This document shows positions 38,368-46,121 of a stretch of DNA of 64,000 nt, piece by piece. Made by a program: the position numbers and the translations under genes. Origin of the DNA: Shimia marina (GTDB lineage Bacteria > Pseudomonadota > Alphaproteobacteria > Rhodobacterales > Rhodobacteraceae). How positions within the stretch are numbered: position 1 is the stretch's first letter; each line of letters opens with the position of its first letter. The notes beneath the pieces were generated by a model, which was not told where the DNA came from, did no database searches, and worked only from the letters and a program-made list of their open reading frames with translations. Location of the stretch: assembly GCF_001458175.1 (NCBI RefSeq), contig NZ_CYPW01000009.1, forward strand, positions 23,769 through 87,768, in the 5' to 3' direction.

Positions 38368-38393
38368 GCCCAATAATTGGGCGTTGGGTCCAA
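38368..38393. promoter_or_regulatory. Adjacent palindromes, possible operator
   Basis: GCCCAATAATTGGGC (38368-38382) is a perfect 7-1-7 inverted repeat; directly after it TTGGGTCCAA (38384-38393) is a near palindrome sharing the CCAA/TTGG arms. They lie 59 bases ahead of the S8 protease start and in the same intergenic region as the Zur-like box. Confidence 0.45.
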
Positions 38394-38458
38394 TTTTAGA
38401 GAGATAGATGGCGCGGCGGCTTGTGTGGCTGCGTTACGACAAACGGTCTTGCAATCTG

Positions 38459-38473
38459 TGTAATGATATTACA
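38459..38473 (+). promoter_or_regulatory. Zur-like operator ahead of the COG0523 operon
   Basis: TGTAATGATATTACA is a perfect 6-3-6 inverted repeat, close to the TGTTATAATATAACA type of Zur box in proteobacteria. It lies inside a possible promoter (TTGCAA at 38449-38454, CATATC at 38472-38477, spacer 17), where a bound repressor would block RNA polymerase. COG0523 GTPases are a recurrent member of Zur regulons, which supports the reading. No Zur gene is in the window. Confidence 0.6.
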
Positions 38474-38481
38474 TATCGAAA

Positions 38482-38571
38482 ATGATCAGGCCAAGGATTT
38501 GGTCCCACCTGAGCCTGCCACGGGCGCGGCACTGCCGGGCCTGTGACAGACCCAAGCCTTGTCCTGATCAT
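38482..38571 (+). promoter_or_regulatory. Structured leader region of the COG0523 operon
   Basis: Between the Zur-like box and the small gene, the ends of a 90-base stretch pair perfectly over nine bases (ATGATCAGG 38482-38490 with CCTGATCAT 38563-38571). The pairing continues inward with CAAGG/CCTTG and TTGG/CCAA, separated by one- or two-base bulges. GC-rich sequence inside can form smaller hairpins. It matches no riboswitch class I can recognise. A folded mRNA leader is inferred. Confidence 0.35.
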
Positions 38572-38624
38572 CCCAGAGCGCCGGGCGAGAGCCTGCCTGT
38601 CAAAAAGTCAATCAGAGAGACCCT

Positions 38625-38855
38625 ATGTCCGTTATTCCCCAAACCTATGAAGACTGGGAGTATTGCATCACTGTCAAATGTGGCATTCCGTTGACTGCGG
38701 ACTATGTGCAGGCGCGGATCGTGGCCTTGCAGGATGTGGAGAGCTATCAGACAGAGAAGTTTATCCGGCGTTGGGGGGCTGCGCATCATGCGCGCACGCT
38801 GCGTTGGTTTCAGCAGGCCGCCCAGCGGATTGAGACCGCCGGGCGCGACACATGA
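38625..38855 (+). CDS. Small conserved-looking protein coupled to the COG0523 GTPase
   Basis: 76 residues, soluble, rich in aromatic residues, with two cysteines (EYCITVKCG, six residues apart on centre) and a histidine pair (WGAAHHARTL). There is no signal peptide and no family I can name. AGAGAG lies just before the ATG, and the stop overlaps the GTPase start as ATGA, so the two are translated together. The position behind a Zur-like box suggests a role in zinc limitation, but that is inference from context. Confidence 0.65.
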   Translation: MSVIPQTYEDWEYCITVKCGIPLTADYVQARIVALQDVESYQTEKFIRRWGAAHHARTLRWFQQAAQRIETAGRDT

Positions 38856-40111
38856 GCCGATCCTCAGAGCGATCTGCGCTGTCCCCATCGGCATCCTTAT
38901 CTGAATCTGCAGCTGTGCCGGTCACGGTGCTCAATGGGTTTCTTGGGGCAGGGAAGACGACGTTGTTGCAGAGCCTGCTGGTGCGGGCCCGCCAACTGCC
39001 GCATGTGCGGTTGGGGGTGATTGTGAATGAGATGAGCACGTTGGATGTGGACGGTGCCATTTTGGATGGCAGTGAAGTGCTGTCACGACAGGATGCACGG
39101 TTTGTTTCTATTGCTGCAGGGAGCATCAGCGGCCCTGAAGGTTTGGCGCAATTTGGCGCGGCGGTTGACAGGCTGCTGGCGGCGGATGTGACCCATGTGT
39201 TGATTGAAACCTCAGGGAGCACACATCCCTGGCCGTTGCTGGAGGCCCTTCGCTTCCATGATGATCTGCGCCTGCATGGGTTTCTGTCGGTGGTGGATTG
39301 CCTGACGCTGGCGCAGGACCATGATTTTGGCCGCGCCATTGTGCCGGGGGCATCGCGCAATCTTGCGGCAGGGAAGCGGGGCATCGAAAACCTGCTGGCG
39401 GAGCAGATCATGTTCTGCAACCGCATCCTGCTGAGCAAAATGGACCGTGTGGATCAGAGCGCGCTTCAAAGGATTGCTCAGGCGGTACATCCCATCAATC
39501 GCGGGGCGGATGTGATGGGGATGCAATGGGGCAATCTGCGGCTTGAGAGTATTTTGCAGATGGGGCCTTATGATCATGACCGGGTGGCGCAGTTGGGGGC
39601 GGAGCTGACCGCTTGGGATGTGGAACACGACACCAGCTCTATGGCCAGCGCGGCGGATTACCGGATCGAGAGTGTTGTGATTGCGGATGCGCGGCCGTTT
39701 CATCCGCAACGCCTTTGGGATGTGTACAATCATTATCTTGGCACGGGCATCTATCGCAGCAAGGGTTTTTTCTGGTTGCCCTCCCGAGATCAGTATCAGC
39801 TTTTGTGGAACCAGACGGCGGGCAGTGTCGGGCTTGAGGTGGTGAATTTCTGGAAAATTGCCACGCTGGAGGATGACAGCCTGAACCTGTTGCCACAGGA
39901 GCGTGCCGAGATGCGTCGGCGTTTGCAGGGGCAGTCGCAGGCTTTTGGGGACCGCCGCTGTCGGTTGACCGTGATTGGGGACCGGGACGGGCTTGAAGAC
40001 TTTGCGACGGCTGTGCGCGCCTGTTTTTGCACAGAGGCAGAGATTGCTGCATGGAAAGCGGGCGTCGCCTTTGAGGATCCTTGGCCAAAGACGCTGGTGA
40101 CTCTGTCCTGA
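38852..40111 (+). CDS. COG0523 (CobW/ZigA-like) GTPase lacking the CxCC motif
   Basis: G3E-family metallochaperone-type GTPase, 419 residues. Walker A is GFLGAGKTT (29-37), Walker B/switch is ETSGSTHPWP, and the base motif is SKMD in place of NKxD. A CobW C-terminal domain follows (about 250-415: FHPQRLWDVY, GIYRSKGFFWLPSR). Where family members have the metal-binding GCICC the sequence reads AAGSISGPEG: both outer cysteines are serine and the third is glycine. The first 20 residues are a serine-rich extension. The four-base overlap with the 76-residue gene and the Zur-like box upstream point to zinc-related control. Confidence 0.88.
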   Translation: MSRSSERSALSPSASLSESAAVPVTVLNGFLGAGKTTLLQSLLVRARQLPHVRLGVIVNEMSTLDVDGAILDGSEVLSRQDARFVSIAAGSISGPEGLAQFGAAVDRLLAADVTHVLIETSGSTHPWPLLEALRFHDDLRLHGFLSVVDCLTLAQDHDFGRAIVPGASRNLAAGKRGIENLLAEQIMFCNRILLSKMDRVDQSALQRIAQAVHPINRGADVMGMQWGNLRLESILQMGPYDHDRVAQLGAELTAWDVEHDTSSMASAADYRIESVVIADARPFHPQRLWDVYNHYLGTGIYRSKGFFWLPSRDQYQLLWNQTAGSVGLEVVNFWKIATLEDDSLNLLPQERAEMRRRLQGQSQAFGDRRCRLTVIGDRDGLEDFATAVRACFCTEAEIAAWKAGVAFEDPWPKTLVTLS

Positions 40112-40198
40112 GCGATTTGTGCATATCTGGAGATTGCACCTGGGCAGCAACTGTTCCTAAGGTGCGGCAGATTTCTTTTGCCACGAGAGGGTGATCTC

Positions 40199-41596
40199 AT
40201 GACGCGTCGGACGGCCATCGCAGGTGCGGAAACCTATTTTGACGACGGGGGGTTTCAGTCAGACCTTGCTGCGCTGGTGGCGTTTGAAACCGAGAGTCAG
40301 AACTCGGCGCAGGCGGCGGAGCTGTCGCGCTATCTGACGGAGGCGATGGTGCCGCGTTTGCATGCGATGGGGTTTGAGACGGTGCAGCATGCCAATGCGG
40401 TGGCAGGCGCGGGCCCTATTCTGGTGGCGCAGCGCCATGAAGGCGCGGCTTTGCCAACAGTGCTGACCTATGGTCATGGGGATGTCACCCATGGGCAGGC
40501 AGGGCAGTGGCGAGACGGGCTGCATCCGTTTGAGCTGACCGAAGATGGCGCGCGGCTTTACGGTCGGGGGACGGCCGACAACAAGGGGCAGCATCTGATC
40601 ACTATTGCCGCGCTGGAGGCGGTGCTTCGGACGCGCGGGGCGCTGGGCTTTAATTGTTGTTTTGTGGTGGAAACAGGGGAGGAAACCGGCTCGCCCGGTT
40701 TGGCCGCCTTGTTTGCTGCTCAGAAAGACGCGCTGAAGGCGGATGTGCTGATCGCTTCGGATGGGCCGCGGCTGCAACCGGAGACGCCCACGATGTTCAT
40801 GGGCGCACGTGGCTGTCTGGATTTTGATCTGCTGGTGGATCTGCGGGAGGGGGCGCATCATTCCGGCAACTGGGGTGGCTTGCTGGCAGATCCGGCGATG
40901 ATTTTGGCGCAGGCGCTCTCGGTAATCACCGATGCGCGCGGGCAAATCCGGGTGCCGGAGTGGCGGCCCAACAGTTTGAGTGAGGAAATCCGCGCGGCGC
41001 TGCGCGACCTGCCGGTGTGCGAAGGTGCCGGACCTGCGGTGGATGAGGACTGGGGGGAGGCGGATCTGAGCCCGGCGGAACGTGTGTTTGGCTGGAACAG
41101 CTTTGCCGTGCTTGCGATGCAGAGCGGCATTCCGGAGGCACCGGTCAACGCGATCAGCGACAAGGCGCGTGCGCATTGCCAGCTGCGCTATGTGGTGGGC
41201 ACAGACACGGAGGAAATCTTACCGGCGCTGCGGCGGCATCTTGATGCGCATGGGTTTGCACAGGTGCAGATCCGTGCCAGCGCGGCGGGCGCTTTCAGCC
41301 CGACACGGCTGTCGCCCACGCACCCCTGGGCGCAGTTTGTGGCGCGCTCCATTGAGGAGACCACGGGCAAAGCCCCCCATGTTCTGCCCAATCTGGCGGG
41401 CTCGCTGCCCAATGATATTTTTGTGGACCACCTTGGGCTGCCGACCATCTGGGTGCCCCATTCTTATCGTGGCTGTTGCCAGCATGCGCCCGATGAACAT
41501 GTGCTCAAGCCGCTGTGTCGCGAGGCGCTGGGCCTGATGGCGGGCGTGTTTTGGGACATTGGCGCGGGGGATGCGCCCGATGCGGAGCGCAGGTAA
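40199..41596 (+). CDS. M20 family metallopeptidase
   Basis: 465 residues. Zinc ligands are visible in TYGHGDV (H and D), GRGTADNKGQ (the bridging D) and VETGEETGSPG (catalytic E-E pair), with a late histidine in QHAPDEH. The dimerisation lid domain lies in the middle (about 200-330). The protein resembles dipeptidases of the ArgE/DapE/CPG2 group (M20 dipeptidase). GAGAGGG sits seven bases before ATG 40199. It follows the COG0523 gene by 87 bases and may have its own promoter; the two need not be linked. Confidence 0.88.
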   Translation: MTRRTAIAGAETYFDDGGFQSDLAALVAFETESQNSAQAAELSRYLTEAMVPRLHAMGFETVQHANAVAGAGPILVAQRHEGAALPTVLTYGHGDVTHGQAGQWRDGLHPFELTEDGARLYGRGTADNKGQHLITIAALEAVLRTRGALGFNCCFVVETGEETGSPGLAALFAAQKDALKADVLIASDGPRLQPETPTMFMGARGCLDFDLLVDLREGAHHSGNWGGLLADPAMILAQALSVITDARGQIRVPEWRPNSLSEEIRAALRDLPVCEGAGPAVDEDWGEADLSPAERVFGWNSFAVLAMQSGIPEAPVNAISDKARAHCQLRYVVGTDTEEILPALRRHLDAHGFAQVQIRASAAGAFSPTRLSPTHPWAQFVARSIEETTGKAPHVLPNLAGSLPNDIFVDHLGLPTIWVPHSYRGCCQHAPDEHVLKPLCREALGLMAGVFWDIGAGDAPDAERR

Positions 41597-41604
41597 GGGC
41601 GCTG

Positions 41605-42231
41605 TCAGGACGGCGTCGGTGTGGCAGAGAGGCGGGCTTTGATCTCGGCATATTTGCGGCGGCTGATGGGCACTTCGTCCCCATTGCTGAGTTGGCAGCT
41701 GTAGGCGCTGCCTTTGCGGGTGATGCTGCGCAGATGATCGAGGCAGATCCAGTGGGATCTGTGACAATGAATGCCGTTGAGACGATCCAGTCTGTCCAGA
41801 CAGTCGCCAAATTGCTCTGAAAGCAGGCTGCGCCCCTGTGTGGTGGTGACTTCCACATAGTGATCCTGTGCGTGCAAGCGGATGATGTCATTTCCCAGAT
41901 CAAAAGGCAGGCCCGGCAGCAAAGCGCGCAGGTTGATTTCAACGGGTGTTTCGCTGGGCTGCGGGGGCGGCGTATCTGCATTTTGGGCCGCCTCGGTGTG
42001 CTCGTCACTTTTGAGCAGGAAGATCAACGCCAGCGCAATGGTCAGGCTGGCAGGGGTGACGGCGATGATTTCGCTCAGCACCAGCGCGCTGTCCTTTGCG
42101 GTCTCCGGCGCGCTGTTGCGTGTGGCGTTTGGCAGACATTTTCTGTCTGATGTCATCTTCTCGGCGCTGTTTGTGTCATTGATTGCGGTGGCGCTGTCGT
42201 TCATATTTGTCCGGCGAAAAGACCGTGTCAC
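41605..42231 (-). CDS. LytTR-domain DNA-binding protein with one membrane helix, N-terminus probably recombined
   Basis: 208 residues. The C-terminal half (about 98-203) is a clear LytTR domain: DIIRLHAQDHYVEVTT, IHCHRSHWICLDHL and DEVPISRRKYAEIKARL. Ahead of it is a proline-rich linker and a single helix (about 53-73). Membrane-bound LytTR proteins of this bacterial group usually carry four helices, so this one is short. The opposite strand over the first 65 codons reads as the end of a PAP2 phosphatase, suggesting the normal N-terminus was lost. Start is uncertain (GTG 42231, ATG 42204 or ATG 42156); none has a good ribosome site. Confidence 0.7.
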   Translation of the reverse strand: MTRSFRRTNMNDSATAINDTNSAEKMTSDRKCLPNATRNSAPETAKDSALVLSEIIAVTPASLTIALALIFLLKSDEHTEAAQNADTPPPQPSETPVEINLRALLPGLPFDLGNDIIRLHAQDHYVEVTTTQGRSLLSEQFGDCLDRLDRLNGIHCHRSHWICLDHLRSITRKGSAYSCQLSNGDEVPISRRKYAEIKARLSATPTPS

Positions 42232-42280
42232 AGGCGATGCAAGCCGGGATGTGTCAACGGGGCTTCAGCGCGCGGGTTAG
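42041..42280 (+). pseudogene. C-terminal remnant of a PAP2-family phosphatase
   Basis: The plus-strand frame ending at 42280 reads ALLRVAFGRHFLSDVIF followed by a 20-residue hydrophobic helix and RRKDR. RVAFGRHFLSD fits the third PAP2 catalytic motif SR-x5-H-x3-D, with only the first serine changed to leucine, and the flanking helices fit the fold's last two transmembrane segments. Motifs 1 and 2 are missing; upstream sequence is LytTR coding on the other strand. Interpreted as a truncated gene; chance resemblance is possible but unlikely. Confidence 0.5.
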
Positions 42281-43194
42281 CGATCTTTCAGAGCGGTGCG
42301 GAAGCTGCGTGGGCTTTGACCGGTGGCCAGTTCAAACTGTCTTGAGAAGGCGCTGCGGCTGGCAAAGCCGACCTCTGCGGCAATGGCTTTGACGGGCTTG
42401 TCGGTTTCGCTCAGAAGCCGCCCAGCCTTGCGCATGCGCAGATCGCGCAGCAGCTCCATGGGGCCAGAGCCATAAGCCTGAGAGAAGCGCTTGGCAAAGC
42501 AGGAGCGGCTCATGCCCGCCAGTTCAGAGAGGCTTTCGACGGAATGGCGCGCTTGTGGCGCATCGAGCATGGCTTTCAGGGCCTTCCAGACGGCGGGGTC
42601 GCGCAGGGCGGCCATCCAGTGGAGTGCGCCGTCACCCATCGCCATTCTCTGACGCAGCATTTCGATCACCGCCTGTAACAGGATGGCCCGGACCATGGCG
42701 CGGCTGCCCAGATCGGGACGGGACAGTTCGCCCAGCAGGGTTTTGAGCCCACCAAACAGCGGATGTTGTTGCGAGATGTGCATATGCAGCGGGTCATGCA
42801 GCAGGTCGATGAGATTGCCAGAGCCTTTGAGGCCAATGACTATATGTGCGCAAAGGGCGAGCAGAGGTGCCTGTTCGGCTTCATCCGGCCCTCCTTTGGT
42901 GAGCACATGGCGCAGTTCCAACTCTGCGGGCTGGCAGGCCGGGGCCGGGATCGTCCCTGTGGCGGTGCTGCGGATCTCATGTTGCACAAGGGCGGGCACA
43001 AGGATCAGGCTGCCTGGCGAAATGGAGATCGCCGCACGGCGGGGCATGATCACATTGCCTTCGCCTGACAAGACGTAGTGCAGGGTCACTGCGCCATCTG
43101 CGGGCAGGGCCACTTTGCGCACACCTGCGATTTCACACAGGGCGAAGGGTTTGGTCTCGATCTCAAGACTGTCGAATATGTGATCGTACTTCAT
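42277..43194 (-). CDS. AraC-family transcriptional regulator with cupin sensor domain
   Basis: 305 residues from ATG 43194 (a GTG at 43230 would add 12). The N-terminal cupin_6-like domain (YVLSGEGNVIMPRRAAISISPGS-type) would bind a small ligand, and the C-terminal pair of helix-turn-helices (from about 210: ESLSELAGMSRSCFAKRFSQ and KAIAAEVGFASRSAFSRQF) is typical AraC. It is divergent from the isochorismatase-like gene; long direct repeats lie in the shared intergenic region and are its likely binding sites. The stop overlaps the end of the PAP2 remnant by four bases. Confidence 0.92.
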   Translation of the reverse strand: MKYDHIFDSLEIETKPFALCEIAGVRKVALPADGAVTLHYVLSGEGNVIMPRRAAISISPGSLILVPALVQHEIRSTATGTIPAPACQPAELELRHVLTKGGPDEAEQAPLLALCAHIVIGLKGSGNLIDLLHDPLHMHISQQHPLFGGLKTLLGELSRPDLGSRAMVRAILLQAVIEMLRQRMAMGDGALHWMAALRDPAVWKALKAMLDAPQARHSVESLSELAGMSRSCFAKRFSQAYGSGPMELLRDLRMRKAGRLLSETDKPVKAIAAEVGFASRSAFSRQFELATGQSPRSFRTALKDR

Positions 43195-43210
43195 GAGAGT
43201 AGCATGGGCC

Positions 43211-43271
43211 AATTCTGGACGAAAAGACACGTTTGCTTCTCTGCGAGGTCAAATTCTGGACCCAAAGGCAC
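43211..43271. promoter_or_regulatory. Direct repeats, probable AraC-type operator
   Basis: AATTCTGGACGAAAAGACAC (43211-43230) recurs as AATTCTGGACCCAAAGGCAC (43252-43271), 20 bases with four differences, centre spacing 41 bases, close to four helical turns. Direct, in-phase repeats are what AraC-family proteins bind. They lie between the AraC gene and the Tat-exported hydrolase gene. Confidence 0.6.
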
Positions 43272-43333
43272 ATTGGGCCGCCTGATAGTCAGGGGGCAGG
43301 TGCTGAGGCCTGCGAATGCTAAGGAGATGACCA

Positions 43334-44167
43334 ATGTGTGATTGTCATGATCATGATCCCAAGAAACTGTCACGCCGGGAGGCACTGCGTGGTGGGTTGA
43401 TGGCTTCTGCGGCCGGAGCGGCCGCGGTGGCTGGCGCTGGTGCGGTTCAGGCGCAGGCCAAGGAAAACCCTTACGCCGACCCCGCACAGCCCGCCCTGCC
43501 GCCATCCGACATGAAGCTGGATCTGAGCCGTGCGGCACTGGTGGTGACCGACCCGCAAATCGACTTTCTGCATCCGGAAGGCGTGACCTGGGGTGTGATT
43601 GGTGCCAGCGTGGAAGAACATGGGACGGTGGAAAACATCGAGACCCTGTTTAAGGCGGCCAAAGCGCATGACATCACCACAGCCGTGTCGCCGCATTACT
43701 ATTATCCCACCGATCACGGCTGGAAGTTTGAAGGCGCTCTGGAAAAACTGATGCACAAGATTGGCATGTTTGACCGCAAAGGGCCTTTGATCATCGATGG
43801 GTTTGAAAACTCAGGCGCGGATTGGATGCCGCAGTACAAGAAGTACATCGAAGATGGCAAAACCATCGTCACCTCACCTCATAAGGTCTATGGCAATGAC
43901 ACCAATGATCTGAGCCTGCAATTGCGCAAGAACGGTGTGGATCAGGTGATCCTGGCAGGGATGTCTGCGAACCTCTGTACGGAAAGCCACCTGCGCGAAC
44001 TGCTGGAAGATGGATTTGAAGTGGCTGTTGTCAAAGATGCCACCGCTGCGGCGATGTTGCCGGAGGGCGACGGCTATCTCGCGGCGCTGACCAACTTCCG
44101 CTATATGGCCAATGCGGTTTGGACCACTGAGGAAGCGGTTGCGCAGCTCAAGAAAGCGGCCGGCTGA
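43334..44167 (+). CDS. Tat-exported isochorismatase-like cysteine hydrolase
   Basis: 277 residues. The N-terminus carries CDCHDHD then a twin-arginine signal (KLSRREALRGG followed by an alanine-rich run to about residue 42). The mature domain has the isochorismatase-fold triad: D73 (VVTDPQIDF), a lysine in SPHKVYGN and a cysteine in GMSANLCTES. It is therefore a cysteine hydrolase (amide or thioester type) secreted folded into the periplasm. Substrate unknown. AAGGAG lies ahead of the start. Divergent from and probably controlled by the AraC regulator. Confidence 0.88.
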   Translation: MCDCHDHDPKKLSRREALRGGLMASAAGAAAVAGAGAVQAQAKENPYADPAQPALPPSDMKLDLSRAALVVTDPQIDFLHPEGVTWGVIGASVEEHGTVENIETLFKAAKAHDITTAVSPHYYYPTDHGWKFEGALEKLMHKIGMFDRKGPLIIDGFENSGADWMPQYKKYIEDGKTIVTSPHKVYGNDTNDLSLQLRKNGVDQVILAGMSANLCTESHLRELLEDGFEVAVVKDATAAAMLPEGDGYLAALTNFRYMANAVWTTEEAVAQLKKAAG

Positions 44168-44333
44168 TCTTGAGAAGCCCCATGTGTTCGGTGTGCATGC
44201 ATCTGTTGCGTCGCGTGGATGTCTGGGGCGTTGGGAGGAGGTCTTTGCCTTGCTGGTGTGGCAGGCTCTGACAGGGAGGCATGGGTCCTTTGCTAGCGCG
44301 GTGCCCATAGGTGCGGGTGAATGACCTTCTCCG

Positions 44334-44370
44334 CAAAAACAAAAAGCCCCGGCGTTTGTGCCGGGGCTTT
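44334..44370 (-). terminator. Terminator of prs, bidirectional in form
   Basis: Eleven-base-pair stem (44343-44353 with 44360-44370), loop GTTTGT; on the minus strand it is followed by TTTTTGTTTTT. It starts 25 bases past the prs stop. Confidence 0.88.
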
Positions 44371-44394
44371 GCTGTGTTGGGGCGGCGTGATCCG

Positions 44395-45411
44395 TCAGGA
44401 GGTGAACAGACCTTCGTAGGCAGGTTCCAGCGTCTCGGTTTCAAACAGGGAGCTGACGGAGGTGCCATTGGCGGTGTTCATGATCGCCTGTGCAAACATC
44501 GGTGCGGTGGGCACGATGCGGATGTTGCTGGCGCCTTTCACGGCGTCGGTGGGCTCAATGCTGTCGGTGATGACCAGAGATTTCATCACGGAGTTGGTGA
44601 TGCGCTCAATCGCGGGACCAGACAGAACACCGTGGGAGATGTAGCTGTGAACCTCGGTTGCGCCATGCTCGATCAGCACTTCGGCGGCTTTGCAGAGCGT
44701 GCCTGCGGTGTCGCAGATGTCGTCCACAATGATACATTTCTTGCCGGTCACATCGCCGATCACGGTCATTTCGGCCACTTCGCCGGGTTTTTCGCGGCGT
44801 TTGTCGACGATGGCGAGCGGGGCGTTGATGCGCTTGGCCAGCTCACGGGCGCGGGCTACGCCGCCCACATCTGGTGAAATCACCATGACATCAGAGAGCG
44901 TGTCTTTGAACTGGGCTTTGATATCCAGTGCAAAGATCGGGGAGGCATAGAGGTTATCGACCGGAATGTCGAAGAAGCCCTGAATTTGCGCGGCGTGCAG
45001 ATCCATGGTGAGAATGCGCTCAATCCCGGCTTCGACCATCATATTGGCCACAAGCTTGGCGGTGATGGGTGTACGCGCCTTGGTGCGGCGATCCTGACGG
45101 GCATAGCCGAAATATGGGATCACGGCAGTGATGCGGCTGGCAGAGGAGCGGCGCAGGGCGTCGGCCATGACCAGCAGTTCCATCAGATTGTCGTTGGCCG
45201 GATTAGAGGTCGACTGAATGATGAACATGTCTTCGCCGCGCACGTTGTCATAGACTTCGACAAAGATTTCAGCGTCGTTGAAACGCTCAACCCGGGCATT
45301 GACCAGCTCTGTGGAAGAGCCGCGGTGCATGGTCATGCGCCGCGCAATGGCGGAGGCCAATGGTTTGTTGGCGTTGCCTGTGATCAGTTTGGGTTCAAGA
45401 ATGGTGGCCAT
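44395..45411 (-). CDS. prs: Ribose-phosphate pyrophosphokinase
   Basis: Makes PRPP from ribose 5-phosphate and ATP for nucleotide, histidine, tryptophan and NAD synthesis. 338 residues, slightly longer than the E. coli enzyme. Landmarks: [30 protein letters not shown] (ATP/flexible region), [15 protein letters not shown] and the PRPP loop [10 protein letters not shown]. Monocistronic, divergent from the HCCA-isomerase-like gene. Confidence 0.96.
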   Translation of the reverse strand: MATILEPKLITGNANKPLASAIARRMTMHRGSSTELVNARVERFNDAEIFVEVYDNVRGEDMFIIQSTSNPANDNLMELLVMADALRRSSASRITAVIPYFGYARQDRRTKARTPITAKLVANMMVEAGIERILTMDLHAAQIQGFFDIPVDNLYASPIFALDIKAQFKDTLSDVMVISPDVGGVARARELAKRINAPLAIVDKRREKPGEVAEMTVIGDVTGKKCIIVDDICDTAGTLCKAAEVLIEHGATEVHSYISHGVLSGPAIERITNSVMKSLVITDSIEPTDAVKGASNIRIVPTAPMFAQAIMNTANGTSVSSLFETETLEPAYEGLFTS

Positions 45412-45518
45412 AGCGCGGTAATCCCCAGGTGGCTGTGGTGACAGATTCGTGACATTGCGCTCCGCTTAACATGGCCCTAACGTCTCGCAAAGCGAAGCGT
45501 GGGTGCAGGGAGGCACAA

Positions 45519-46118
45519 ATGGCGACGATCACCTATTATTTTTCGACAATTTCACCTTATACCTATCTTGCTGGCACACGTTTGGAGGAGATTGCCGCCA
45601 AACACGGGGCGGAGATTGTCTATAAGCCGCTCGACATTATGGGGCTGTTTGCCCGGACCGGTGGCACAGCCCCCAAGGATCGCCATGTCAGCCGTCAGGA
45701 GTATCGTGCTCAGGAACTGGTGCGGCAGGCCAAGAAACTGGGCATGGACTTCAATCTGAAACCTGCGCATTGGCCCACCAATATGGCCCCGTCCTCTTAT
45801 GCCTTCATTGCGGCGCAGAATGCCGGTGGCGGCGATCTGGGGGCCTTGGCGCATGGGTTCACCCGCGCGTGTTGGGTGGAAGAGAAAGACATTGCGCAGG
45901 ATGATGTGATCCGCGCCTGTCTGAGTGCGGCGGGCTTTGATCCCGGCCTGGCGGACAGCGGTCTGCTTGTGGGTGCGGAGACCTATGCGCGCAATCTGGA
46001 CGAAGCCGTGGAGGCCGGAGCTTTTGGCGCGCCGTTCTATATCACCGAGGATGGCGCGCGGTTCTGGGGACAGGATCGTCTTGAGGATCTGGACGCACAT
46101 CTGGCGGGTGAGCTCTGA
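45519..46118 (+). CDS. 2-hydroxychromene-2-carboxylate isomerase-like (DsbA/kappa-GST fold)
   Basis: 199 residues. The N-terminal YYFSTISPYTYLAG is the HCCA-isomerase signature, with the catalytic serine in STISPY, and the C-terminal GAFGAPFYI carries the cis-proline loop of the thioredoxin fold. In known pathways it isomerises a naphthalene-breakdown product with glutathione; here no aromatic degradation genes are near, so the natural substrate is unknown. Start at 45519 follows AGGGAGG; the reading from 45471 is less likely. Three bases separate it from the hydrolase gene. Confidence 0.87.
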   Translation: MATITYYFSTISPYTYLAGTRLEEIAAKHGAEIVYKPLDIMGLFARTGGTAPKDRHVSRQEYRAQELVRQAKKLGMDFNLKPAHWPTNMAPSSYAFIAAQNAGGGDLGALAHGFTRACWVEEKDIAQDDVIRACLSAAGFDPGLADSGLLVGAETYARNLDEAVEAGAFGAPFYITEDGARFWGQDRLEDLDAHLAGEL

Positions 46119-46121
46119 ACC

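Noticed and set aside
38482..38571. Leader of the COG0523 operon as a cobalamin riboswitch
   Set aside because: Although CobW-type genes suggest it, the conserved cobalamin core (GCCACTG box and the paired loops) cannot be found in the right order.
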